A DNA stretch of 64,000 bases. Source: Pseudopyrenochaeta lycopersici. Taxonomy: Eukaryota > Ascomycota > Dothideomycetes > Pleosporales > Pseudopyrenochaetaceae. The position numbers and the translations under genes are program-made. Under the pieces are notes generated by a model, which was not told where the DNA came from, did no database searches, and saw only the letters and a program-made list of their open reading frames with translations. The stretch spans positions 868,001 through 932,000 of the forward strand of contig NHZP01000009.1 in assembly GCA_003313425.1 (NCBI GenBank), given 5' to 3'. This document shows positions 35,171 to 45,774 of this stretch, in pieces (the first letter of the stretch is position 1; each line of letters opens with the position of its first letter).

Positions 35171-36121
35171 TTTGGTGATTGTTAAGGCTGTTGCAGATCG
35201 TGTGAGGGAGTTGCGGACAATTTGATGTGTATGAAGAGTACTAGATTGGAATTCGGAGAAGTGATAGTGTAGCAGTGAACGTCGATGGCTAATGTTGATA
35301 CCCTTCCAATGTTGCACCTTATATACCTAAAAACTTGAAGAAATTTTCACCCAACACTCCTTACAAGATCCTGAATCTCACGATCCAGCTCACATGTGTC
35401 GTGACTGATTTTTCGCAGTGGTGCACATGTGGGTCTCCCGTGGTGACATGGCTCGTTAGCCTGTCAATTGCCGAACGCCACAAACATACACGGCAAAACG
35501 TCATTATTGGGCAGGATGAAGACTTTCTAGAAGCCCGATGTGGTAGTCGCTTGCCTGTATTAGTGTCGGCGCCATGGCAAAATGTCTGTTAACTGCTTAG
35601 CGAAATGAGAAGTTAGTGGTGCGGTGTGATGGGGATGCGATTCGGTTGTCATCGGCTGTATATCGCGTCAGCCGAGCAGTGTCTGTGCAAGGCTCCACTG
35701 AGCAAAACATGACGAAGTGTATTTTGACACATGAGATACCTTTAACGGCGATTTCGTGTGTCATAGTCGCCTTGCGCAAATTCGAACGTTTCGACGTGCC
35801 CCGAGCTACAGCGCGCATTGGCTGCTATTCCAGAATTTGCGGCTCAACAAACGATCGAGATGGTGCACGTGGATTCATATTTATGGCGAGACTGATGACT
35901 CAGTTTACGTGCTTATGTCGGTTGACATGATAGATTTGGAGTGGAATGGCCGAGTTCGTTTCAAGTCGATGTGCTTGTCGTGTATTGTTGAAGGACTAAG
36001 AGACAGAAAATGTATTAATGCAAAACTTCGTACCCCGTAAGAAAATGTACCCAGGCCCAAAACATTATCGTGTCGTAACGCCGTTTCCTATGCCCTAGAG
36101 GAAGATGGAGTAAGAATGCAG
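35171..36121. other. Intergenic region
   Basis: No gene seen. An imperfect inverted repeat (tgacacatgagat ... atttcgtgtgtca) lies at about 35728-35762. Frames of 70-105 codons on opposite strands here mirror each other and lack motifs. Confidence 0.45.
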
Positions 36122-37700
36122 TCAATGCTGCGCGACAAGCGGCCGCCTCTCTTTGTCTCCAAGCACCTCGTCGTCTTCGTCATCAGAATCAAGGCCTTCG
36201 AGTTCAAACTCCTCGGCGTCTCTAATCCTTCCATCAGGCCTAGCATAGCCATTGGAACCTCTGTTCGCATGACCATTTGTCATGCCATTTGTGCGAGGAG
36301 TTTCGGTATCAGATTTCGGTTTTTGGCCCCACACATGGACAGCGTAAAGATGAAGAAGCATATTAACGACTGAAGGTGAGTTAGCTTGGAGATCTACATG
36401 GAAGGTGAGCAACAACTTACATAAAAATAGTAAGAAAGCGATGCTGAACAGGATAAGAACGTAAGATACGTGCGTAACGTTCGCATCGGAGAGAACCTCC
36501 ATTTGCTCTTCCGTAGCGCCCATAAACAAGAACCCACCAGCAATCAGGAGGAATGGCGTCAAGTACTGGAAGCTATTGGGATCTGAACCGTCAGTCGTAG
36601 TAGCGCTGCGATCTTTGAGAACGAAGGATATCTCGATAATCCTTGCGGCTCCTGCAGCCATAAGAGTGTAACCGAAAACGGTATGAATCATGGTCGATAT
36701 GGGCAAATGTTGAGGATGAGCAGACATAGCCCATCCAGTCACGAGGATGACGATACCAGGTATTAGGTTTCGCTTCGGGCGACCATCTCTTGTGCGGCTC
36801 AGCCAAACACCAACAAGCCCAGCAGCCCACCAAATGATACCCATAGACGTGTGTTGCAAGTCATTATGGACCCAAGGCCCTCCCCATCGGTGCTCGGTGA
36901 AGGTATTGACGCAGCCCCAGGCGGCAATGACGAGCGAATCGAAGAACTCCTGGCTTCGTCCGGTCCGCCTCAGCCACAGCTGGCCGACCAGGAGGAGTAT
37001 GATGAGAATGATTCCGTAGGCAATGAAGGCACTTCCCATGATAAAATGCGCCAGACATTGTCCGGTATGATCGGCCCTGCAGAAGCCAAGCGCTGTGATG
37101 CCGCCAAAGACGAATTGGACCCAGGTCACTACTGGTAGCGCTTTTCCAACAATGCCATGTGCTTTGACCACAATCTTGCGTATTTTCCCGTTTATGCCCT
37201 TTTCAAGATGAAGCTTCAAATAGACGCCCATAGCGATCTGAGCTATCAACAGGAGCATTATATACGGGGCGAACTTGGCGTGAATGTTCTCTGCAAATTG
37301 TCTGCCCTTGTGTTTGTGGCCAAGGAAGTAGCCCACGATGGCAAGGAGAGAGCCGACCGTTTGTACGGGGACGTGCCATTTCGATCGTATTATCTGGTTG
37401 CGTGTTAGTCTACACTCGGACGCTTGAGAGGCTCAGGCACATACGCCCAATACCATGCCCGTGGGGAAGAGGATTCCCCAGGCCAGCGATTGAATTAAAA
37501 TGTGTATCCATAGTGTTGAGTCCTGGGACAAATGTTAGGCTTTGCGTGTTGTTGTTCGGCTTCTTATCGGGCAGACGTACGATAGGATCCCCAGACACCG
37601 CATGGCCCTCTGCAATTTTATTCACATGATGCTCGTGAGCGCTGGTTGCAGTGCTGAGCAGCAGCGCTACAAGGGCAGCTCTTCTTGCCTTGGATGCCAT
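36122..37700 (-). CDS. YTP1: YTP1-like integral membrane protein
   Basis: Exons, read in the minus direction: 37700..37581, 37522..37445, 37393..36421 and 36369..36122 (introns 58, 51 and 51 nt), about 472 residues. The N-terminus (RRAALVALLLSTATSAHEHH) is a signal peptide followed by His residues. The first domain matches the fungal DUF2427/b561-like type (LWIHILIQSLAWGILFPTGMV, IIRSKWHVPVQTVGSLL). The YTP1-like C-terminal domain follows, with many membrane helices and conserved His residues (TEHRWGGPW, DLQHTSMGIIWW, AHPQHLP). The tail is cytosolic and acidic (DSDDEDDEV). The last intron lacks an in-frame stop; removing it joins LLFL to FVNMLLHLYAVHVW. Members are thought to be haem-binding or redox-type membrane proteins; the exact role is unclear. 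Confidence 0.88.
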
Positions 37701-38023
37701 GTCGGTCGGTCAATAGGGACGAGTCGCGTCGCCGCTGAGGCTACAACAGGGAGAAATACTGGGGTTCAAAGGCTCCTCTGTGGAGCGTTTCAAGGCCGTA
37801 TAGGCATTCGGCGTACCTGGAAGTAAAATCTGGCGCGTCGCGGAGTGAAGGACAGTCAGAAGAGTCGCGGATGCCCCCATTCATGCGTCGCAATATATGG
37901 GCTTACGTGAAAGCAAGGCGCGCCCCCCATTGGCTTCCGCCGCGGTCCGCTGTGGAACCCCAGGCCGTTCCAAGGCTGTCTCCCGATGTCATCACCACCG
38001 CCGCATTCACCACCACCACCAGC
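37701..38023. promoter_or_regulatory. Divergent promoter region of YTP1-like and Swi5-type genes
   Basis: A 323-bp gap separates the two divergent start codons. If the Swi5 gene starts at the upstream in-frame ATG (37871), the gap is only 170 bp. No specific factor site recognised. Confidence 0.4.
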
Positions 38024-39755
38024 ATGGCCTTTGGGAAGGGCAGAACTGAGGTGCAGGACTCTGAAGAAGAGCCAATGACGTCTTCGCCTGTCAGCGTGCC
38101 AGGTGAAGCTCATGACAAGCTTTCTGCAACGGCGCCCGTTTCGCTCCAAGAGCACCAAGACGCGACACAAGAGCCCAATGGCGCTCTCCGAGAGCACGCC
38201 GAACGGATTGGCAACACTGTCCCAGACCGCACTGATGGCTTGGATGCCGATCAGAATAATGCTTCACTTCACGTTAATGCGCCAATATTCGACGAAACTA
38301 ACATTTTCGCGATGCGCCAGGACAGAACAATGACTGCCATCGGCAATACTTGTGCGGCATTTCAGGCAGAAGGGGCCTCACCGCAGGCTAGACTTGGCCT
38401 TTCTCAGGGGCGAGCTGGGCACGATGCGACGCCGGAGTTCGATCGGGAGACGCCTTGTGAGCCTGGCGCTACAATTGATCAAATCCCAAAAGAGCTCATC
38501 ACAGACACAACTCTGAACGAAGCCCCCGCGCCTATGGAGCTATTGCGAGCTGGAGAGACTGGTGCAGAAGACCAGCACGCCTATTTGGCCCAAAGCTCAG
38601 TATCACAGGCAGTGATGCCTAGCAACCTCGCCATGAGTCAAGTTGATCAGGAGAAGTCAGAATCAGCAGAAATCCTCATTTTTAACACGTTACGAGGTGG
38701 AGCTGACAGCATCTTCAAGCACCAGAACACTTCGCAGGACCCACATGACTTTCCGGGTTCCCCTAGTAACCCCTTGATGGCAACAGGAGGGAACTCATCG
38801 ATCTTTCATCCCGACACACAGGCCTACCAAACCACGACTGCCGACATGCGAAATCCCTCAATGATTGGGGCATTGTCTCAGATGCAATCAAATGCCAAAG
38901 TGCAAAGCTATGCCCGCCAACCTGACACTGATGCGGCAGTGACGGCTGAGAGTGCAGTCTGTCTAAGAGTAGTTTCCTTCTTTTCCATGCGCTCACATGC
39001 TGCAGGTTGTCTCCACCCCTTCACTGTCCACATGTGTTTCTGAACTCCCTGAGATTATAAGCACCGCAATGAAAGACGATAATCATTTCCAGGCATGGAG
39101 CCGGACAACGGAGGCCAATCGTGTGCTTGAATCCGCAGGAAGTCACGTTACAGAACTCAACAGCACCCCAGTGCAGACTGCGGACGGTATGGGCGTCTCC
39201 ATGCCCAAGCGGGAACTGATTACCGACCCACTGCATGGTTTGCAGCACGATCCGCTCAGCACACCTACGGCGGAAGCTCCCGTTCTAGGTCTCACAGCGC
39301 ACAAGCCCAAGTCAGCCGAAGATGTGATGGTTGATGTTGAAACCGCGTCCGCGGTTATGGACTCGTTCGGTCAACCCCAACTCAGTCCTTTCGAGCAGCT
39401 TGAGCCGGCACCCATGTTCACTGCCCCTTCAATGACTCCTCAAGAGATTGTATTGGCCGAATTGAAGGCTCAAAAGGCAGCCCTTATAACCTCGCTTGCT
39501 ACTCTGCCAACTTTTAAAAACTTCATTGAAGAGAGCGCATCCTCCCATGTGGACCTCTCAGACAACGATAGTGGACTTTCAGAGTCCGATGTCATGGCTG
39601 CCGCAAACAAGATTGTCAAGGATCACATCAAACTCCTCCATGAGTACAATGAGTTAAAGGATGTGGGCCAGGGCCTCATGGGATTAATCGCCGATCAGCG
39701 CGGCGTAAGGATTGTGGAGGTTCAAGATGAGTTTGGCATCGATGCAAAGGATTGA
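38024..39755 (+). CDS. swi5: Swi5-family recombination mediator with long N-terminal extension
   Basis: Swi5 with its partner Sfr1 stimulates Rad51/Dmc1 strand exchange in recombinational repair. Two exons: 38024..38956 and 39006..39755 (49-nt intron; the donor GTCTGT is weak but joins in phase), about 560 residues. The start MAFGKGRTEVQDSEEEP is preferred; an in-frame ATG at 37871 would add 51 residues. The conserved Swi5 domain is the last 90 or so residues: ELKAQKAALITSLATL, then a helix with AANKIVKDHIKLLHEYNELKD cut at the 20-residue mark, then GQGLMGLIADQRGVRI. The long N-terminal part is Ser/Thr/Glu-rich and disordered. Yeast Swi5/Sae3 proteins are only about 90 residues, so the extension is a feature of the filamentous-fungal form. 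Confidence 0.85.
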
Positions 39756-41629
39756 ATGCAAGGGCAAGATGAAGACAAGTTTCACTTTCGAAAGACTTAT
39801 CGCCCGTGCCACAACATCAGAGTATCGTACGATCTAGGCAAGGCTCAACACCTCTAAATTGTGGTGTCTTTGGGTCACTGCAATGCAGAACATTGCTAGC
39901 GATCGTTCCTGATAGCACTTAGACCAGCATCAGATCACTCGAGATTGGCGACCGCTAATCTAGTGAGATGAGCTTTGAATGATCCATGCTTTCAGACCGT
40001 GTTGCACGGCCACAATAGGGCGCTCTAGCTATTGTATGCAAGCCCTCGTCCAATCAAGCATTGAGATCAATCGAAGCGGCTTGAGAAATTTCGTTTAAAC
40101 GTAATATATTTACCTGGTATATGTGGCTGTAACATTAATAGACCTTTCCAGAGCTGCTGCAAAGACACGCATACCCGGTAGTCATCTCAAGTTGCGGCTC
40201 AGGCCACACTTTTGGAGCAGCGCCCGACCCTTGCTCGTTTTACCGACAACGTGGCATTGGAGTTCGAGATTCAATTTCCCGTTGGCTAAGAACGCCTTTC
40301 GGAGTGCATTGCGACCATGACGGTCTTATTGGACGCATGTCTTCTGGAAGTTTCAGGAATGGCGCTAGCATATCTTGCTCGTTTTAATGTTTCAGGTGGT
40401 CCATCCCTGTTAGTTTCGCATGCGATCAATGAACAATGGCTGGCAAAGTCTCACTGGGGATCTGCTTTGGTTCTCAACCTCACTCTACATCATAGCGATT
40501 ACTGTCGGCACATTAATAAGGAATCAATCGAGGGCTGTTGGCCGAACCAAATCAAGCATGTGCTGACGCCATCCCCCTGCCCAGCCCAGCTAGCCCAGCC
40601 AGCCCAACCAGCCCCGGCGGTTTTGCCTCGGTCCATTCCTGATCATCAGGGGCCATGCACAATGGCGCAGACTGAGAAAACCACGCCCCGGGCAGGTTTC
40701 AACAGGGCGAAGAAACGCATAGGCATGACGCATTTGCCTGGTTGTGAAAAGTAGCCACTGAGAATCATGCACTGAGCTTATTCCCTGACTGTGGGCCGCC
40801 TGATGAGGGTACTTGCACGTAGAAATTTTCCATATTCCCTAACGTCGATCTGTGCGCCTCGCGAGCGCTTGGGTGGAGATCCCAACCTCATATGTGGGGT
40901 ACATCACCGATGACAGCGCAGATCTATTGTACGTTGTGCGCATCGGCTCTGAACTCAGCTCTGAAGTCGAAGACATGATGATGTTGTGCCCAGTACCTGG
41001 GTCGCCTTTCTCCGCATTTGAGAGCCGGGTGAGGGCTCTAGTGCATTGTAAATGTCACTCCAAACGGTGAACGCTCACTCCAATTATGGCATCTAGACCA
41101 CTTCCGGGACCTCAATTGACCTGTCATTCAAAATTCGACATTGCACCACAACAAGGTTTCGGAGGTGGCGTCGGTGGCAATTCCCTCTCTGGCACATTCG
41201 CCGACTATAGCATCCCGTGGGGCAGCCTACACTTTAGTTTGGGTGAAGCTAACACACCACACTTCCCGTGCACACAACATTGAACGGTTCGCTTTCAGGG
41301 TTCGTCCTCTCCAGCCGAGTTCAAGCCAGGGTGATGCGTTAAGCGATTACGACCGCCCAAGTCGCCGGTCAGACGATTGCCACTGAGGCAAGAAAGCAGG
41401 GTGAAACCTCCCCGCTAATAACAACACTACTATCGTCTCGAGTCAGTATGCATGGTGCTACACCTTGCGGCAGCTCCCCTTCCACGGAGACGGGATGATC
41501 CCTTTCTTTGGTACATCTGCGATATATTGATAACCTGAACACCTCGTTCTCTACTTTTCTATCGGGGATTCTTCTTTAGCGACCACTCGTTCTCGCGATA
41601 AGATACTTGACGACCTGCCGCCACACATA
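39756..41629. other. Gene-poor region
   Basis: No supported gene. A 145-codon plus frame at 40317-40754 contains a short Ala-Gln-Pro repeat but no known domain. Pro-rich words (agcccagccagccc) lie at 40588-40615. The last 200 bp is the promoter and leader of the membrane protein. Confidence 0.45.
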
Positions 41630-42866
41630 ATGTCGACTTCAGTACAGGACTTCCAGCTTGCAGCTTTGGCTGCTGGCTTCACCATAGGCTTCGGCTTTCT
41701 AACAGTATGGGAGGCTGTCAAGCAAACAAGGCGAAATCGTAATCCGCTCAGGTCTGCGTATATTTATATGATCTGGGGAGAAGTCTTTGCCAATGTTATG
41801 ATTGGCATCATTGGATGGTTGTTCCTCAATGGGATACTAGGACCAACGTAAGTCCTCCTCGTCATGCAAATGCATGGCAAAGTTCACCTTCTGACGGAAC
41901 AATGTAGTGTGGAAGTCCTATTCTTCAGCCTTTTCTTCTGGGTCTTCCAAATCCAACTCCTTATGCAGATTATCATCAACCGTATCGCCCTTATCGCTGA
42001 GCATCGCAACACTGTCCGCAACATTAAATGGGGCACTGTCGCTATTATCACCGCTATCAACATCGCCGTCTTCATTATCTGGATCCCGGCGCATATCGTA
42101 CCACCAGCTAGTGAATTATTTGTCAAGATCAACAACGTCTGGGACAAAGCCTCGAAAGTTTTGATTCTGATTGTCGATGGTGGATTGAATTGGTACTTTT
42201 TAAGGACTGTGAAGCTCAGGCTTGTGAAGCAGCACGGTTTGACGAAGTATCAGCCTTTGGTGGGCTTCAACGCGAAGTTGATGGTCGTCAGTATCGGTAT
42301 GGATGTAAGTTATCAATACATCAAATCCGCACACTCACTTGTATCAACAACTAATATGATTTGTCCCACAGGCTCTACTTATCGGCCTGATGTTCCTTAA
42401 GAACCCAGTCGTATACATCCAATTTCACCCGGTCGTTTATATTGTCAAACTTAACATCGAAATGTCTATGGCCTCGCTCGTCGTCCGCCTCGCACAGGGT
42501 AAACCACAAAACGACATGAACGTTGAAGAATTTCTTTCCGCCTCGGATCCTAACTCGCATACCATCTCGGGACATCACAACGGGTTCAAGTTCAATAACG
42601 ACCTGGAACAGAAACAGGCCATTCACTTATCTTCACGTTCAAAGAGGGCAAATTCGATAAGCAGAAGCGCAGGCTTGAGCAAGTTGGACAGCGACGAGAG
42701 TCTAGGAGGCATTCAGTGCAGGACAGACTTGAACGTTGTGGTCGAGCGGATTGACCAAAAGGGCGCACCTAGTTCGAGGAGCTCGAATGAGGTCGCGCAC
42801 TCGGTGTTCGGAGACGAAACCCCGTTGCATAAGAACGGTGTACACGTGAAGCAGAGACCGCTCTAG
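41630..42866 (+). CDS. Fungal seven-TM-like integral membrane protein
   Basis: Three exons: 41630..41847, 41908..42304 and 42372..42866 (introns 60 and 67 nt), about 369 residues. Seven hydrophobic segments are seen: AALAAGFTIGFGFLTVW, VFANVMIGIIGWLFL, VLFFSLFFWVFQIQLLMQIII, TVAIITAINIAVFIIWIPA, VLILIVDGGLNWYFL, LMVVSIGMDALLIGLMFL and a weaker VVYIQFHPVVYIVKL. The C-terminal 140 residues are hydrophilic and Ser/Arg-rich, likely cytosolic. Layout and loops (LRSAYIYMIWGE) fit the fungal group of receptor-like membrane proteins of unknown ligand. No signal peptide; the first helix is the anchor. Confidence 0.8.
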
Positions 42867-45129
42867 CCATTTCCTTATGTTTGTAAAAGTATGCAATAAC
42901 TTAGCGCTGTAAAAATCCAGCGGTTCCCATCAATGCTGTTGTCTTGTGAGGTCAAGGATGATTCCTCTTGCTAATGCAGCCGTTGGAACCGTATTTTCGG
43001 GTTAACTTACCTATGGCCTCCCCTGTCTGTATTGCATGTTGCAACTCCAGACGAGCCCCGCTGTGATGCGGCAATGCCAGGACAACACAGCCATCGTTTC
43101 ATCACGAAGCTGACATTATCAGACCACACGAAAAGATTCACCGATACCTCAGACAATGCCTTGTGGCTCCGGCAGATTCCTCAAGTCGCGGATGAGAAAG
43201 GAACAAGGATGTGTTAACGCAGTGGGAACGTGGGGTATAGAGGACGTTGCAATAAGGTATTGGTAACACCGACAATCGGCCGACCAACCCAAAGAAATAG
43301 AGGACTAGGGAAGCTCTATGGGTAGAGAGACGTTGCGATAAAGTAGCAGTGACACCGGCAATGCGCCGAACCACCCGAAGAAAACGTGAAGTACGATGGA
43401 GGATTCGTGATCTACGCACTTCTCGAGTCATGCCAAGGTTCGCGCCCATTTACCGTATAAGTCTCCTCAACGCCTACTGAATTAAAACTGAAAATTTGGC
43501 AGAGATTGGTAATAGCTATTCAGTCCGTGCCTGACGTCCCGTCGAAGGCGCAACGCAAACATGGTTGTAGGAAGAAATTTCCAAACACGTTATAGCGTGA
43601 AACATATCTGCATGCCGTCGATACTTGTTTCCTGTTCTAGAGCTTGTTCGCAAGGAACCAACGACGGCGCTCGCCGTCGGACTATACGCTAGGACGATTA
43701 CAATCTAGCAGGACAGGGCAATGACTCCCTGCAGCTACTTGGAGTCTTACAAATACCCCGCCACAACATGGGACTTCAGGAGAAAGCGAGAATGGGGAAT
43801 GTGATATGCCGGGTTACTTGCATATGTTTCAACTAGGGCCGTCAAAACATTTACGAACGAGCGGAACATGATATCCGCTATCCTAGAACTCTATAGTATT
43901 CCCGTCGCTTCACATGCTTGGCCCCTATTGCCATTTCTCCGCATCCATGGGATCCTTTTCGCACGGTGCCCGAACATGTGCACCGTGCTTCCCGGGACAT
44001 TTAGGGCACCCTTGCATCCAACCTCTGACACTCCCATGCTGCTTGCCCAACGCCATTTGCGGGATCACTTTTTGAGCCGACACGCAGAAGGGGCCTATCA
44101 TTGGGAGATCCATCATTTGGACAGCTTGGTTGATCGAAGCGGGCCTAAGCTCTAATGAACCATACACTGTTGCTCCGGCATCTCCATTTGATCGAAGTCT
44201 TTCGTCGATCCACTGGTCTTACGTACCGACAAGGAAATTCATCGCTGTCGCATGAGCAGATGGTGTGCCAACTCGAAACACAACAGGCATACAAACTAGA
44301 GACCATCTTGTGTAGCTGGCGCTAACAAAACAGCAGTTAAGGACGGTAGACGCCCATTCTCGAATACATACTTGTCATAGATTGCCGAAGTCGAAGGGTA
44401 GGATTTTGGCGCCAGTATTGTCCTGATCGACCACTAGTATAGGGTAGGGTCGGCCGTAATCCGGGAAGTCCTTTTCGGAGTGGTGGCTTTGGCCCCGAAC
44501 ACCTTACCAGAATTATTTCGCCAATTGTCTGTGTCTCTTGGCTACTGTTTGCGTCGAATTTGATCTTTGGGATGGAGGTCGACTAGATTCTGGAGAAGGT
44601 TGGAACTCCTCAGGATATTTACACAAAAATAGGCAACAGGTCTGTATTAGGGAATAGATGCACTCCGTTTAGTATGGCTTTTCCGCTACGCCCGAACAGG
44701 ACTTGACCTCCAACGTTCCGTTATCAACGGCCTCTCTCCACGGTCATTTTCTATCCCTCTTTCACACACATTGCTCTCTACTTGTATCCCTTGCACTCAT
44801 TCACAAACCCTTAACTGGACAATCATAACGGCCTCGACCCCGATGCCTTGCTAGCCAAACCCGCCATCGCGGACCAATGCGGTGCGGGGTGTTTATGCCG
44901 ACGGGGTTTAGTTACCCCACTAGAACCTTTGGTTTCGTCCCGTCAACGCTGCCTTTGGTTCTAGCTGGGTGAAGCTACAGTGGTCAACGTTTAATAGAAG
45001 AAGAAGCCGTCCAAACGAGCCAGGAGGTAGGGATTTTTTGTGGCTAGAACGGTGCTGTATGTTAGGTTCAAAATAGCATTTGTTCTTTAGATTATGTCAA
45101 GCATTTGGCAGATTTATGTTGAAATATAA
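42867..45129. other. Gene-poor region with diverged direct repeat
   Basis: No gene recognised. A 55-bp block at 43243-43297 recurs at 43329-43383 with about 78% identity. Frames of 80-95 codons at 43868-44167 have no motif. It may be old transposon-derived or decayed sequence; there is no transposase or LTR to prove it. Confidence 0.4.
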
Positions 45130-45440
45130 AGTTCTAGCTAAGAAGATGTATGATTGCTGTTTTACCACGGTGTCCAGTGTTACCGTACGCCATCTCCCCG
45201 CGAGTATCTCTAGCGTCTTTATCTATTCCGGCTTGAAGAAGCAATTGTACAGTACGTTCATTAACTCCCTTAACCACTTTATCTGACGTACAACCGTCAA
45301 AACTGGCTCCGTTTTCTAACAATAGTTTTATCAGAACATCGTTAGCCCAAGTTTAGCGAACAATGACCCTAAAATTTCACAGCCTAGCAGCGCCGCACTT
45401 TGAATTTTTGTACTTGAAGCCTTAACACTTGGTCTTACCG
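45130..45440 (-). pseudogene. Ankyrin-repeat relic
   Basis: On the minus strand, ankyrin-like sequence is visible: first SAALLGCEILGSLF in one frame, then after a frame change ANDVLIKLLLENGASFDG and further RTVQLLLQAGIDKDARD. These are typical ankyrin helix and loop pieces, but they are split by a frameshift and stops and have no start or full gene. It does not resemble the uniform 35-residue repeats of the HET-ankyrin gene closely, so it is probably an independent remnant. Confidence 0.5.
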
Positions 45441-45774
45441 CAGGTTGTGAAAGTTCGATAGCGCTGTTCGCGTATGTGAAAGATATGCTAAGAGTTGGTT
45501 GGATTCCTTGGGCTTAACTTCGATACTACGGAGGGGTATTGACAGACACCAATTGAAGGTTAGAGTACATGTGTGGGGTGATTACCGATTAGAGAATGGG
45601 ATCTAAGCAGAGAATTGAGATCAATGTTTCAAATGAAAAATGTATTGTATAGCTTTGAATTCAAAAATTCATGAATTTCAACAAACACACCTAGCTGTAT
45701 CTTGCTCATCATATTCCTCTGTAGAAAGCTCTAAATGCACTTACAATGCCAGAGTAAAGCAGAAAGCGATGAGC
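45441..45774. other. Intergenic region
   Basis: AT-rich 334-bp stretch between the ankyrin relic and the stop of the next minus-strand gene. Nothing recognised. Confidence 0.4.

Noticed and set aside
40317..40754. 145-codon plus frame with AQPAQPAP repeat
   Set aside because: No homology-like motif, no upstream or downstream exon support, and a low-complexity part; likely chance.
44685..44760. tRNA-like stretch on the minus strand (ggtcaagtcc and a ttgataa loop)
   Set aside because: Only three pairs form in the putative anticodon stem and the T arm is one base short; no acceptor stem can be drawn.
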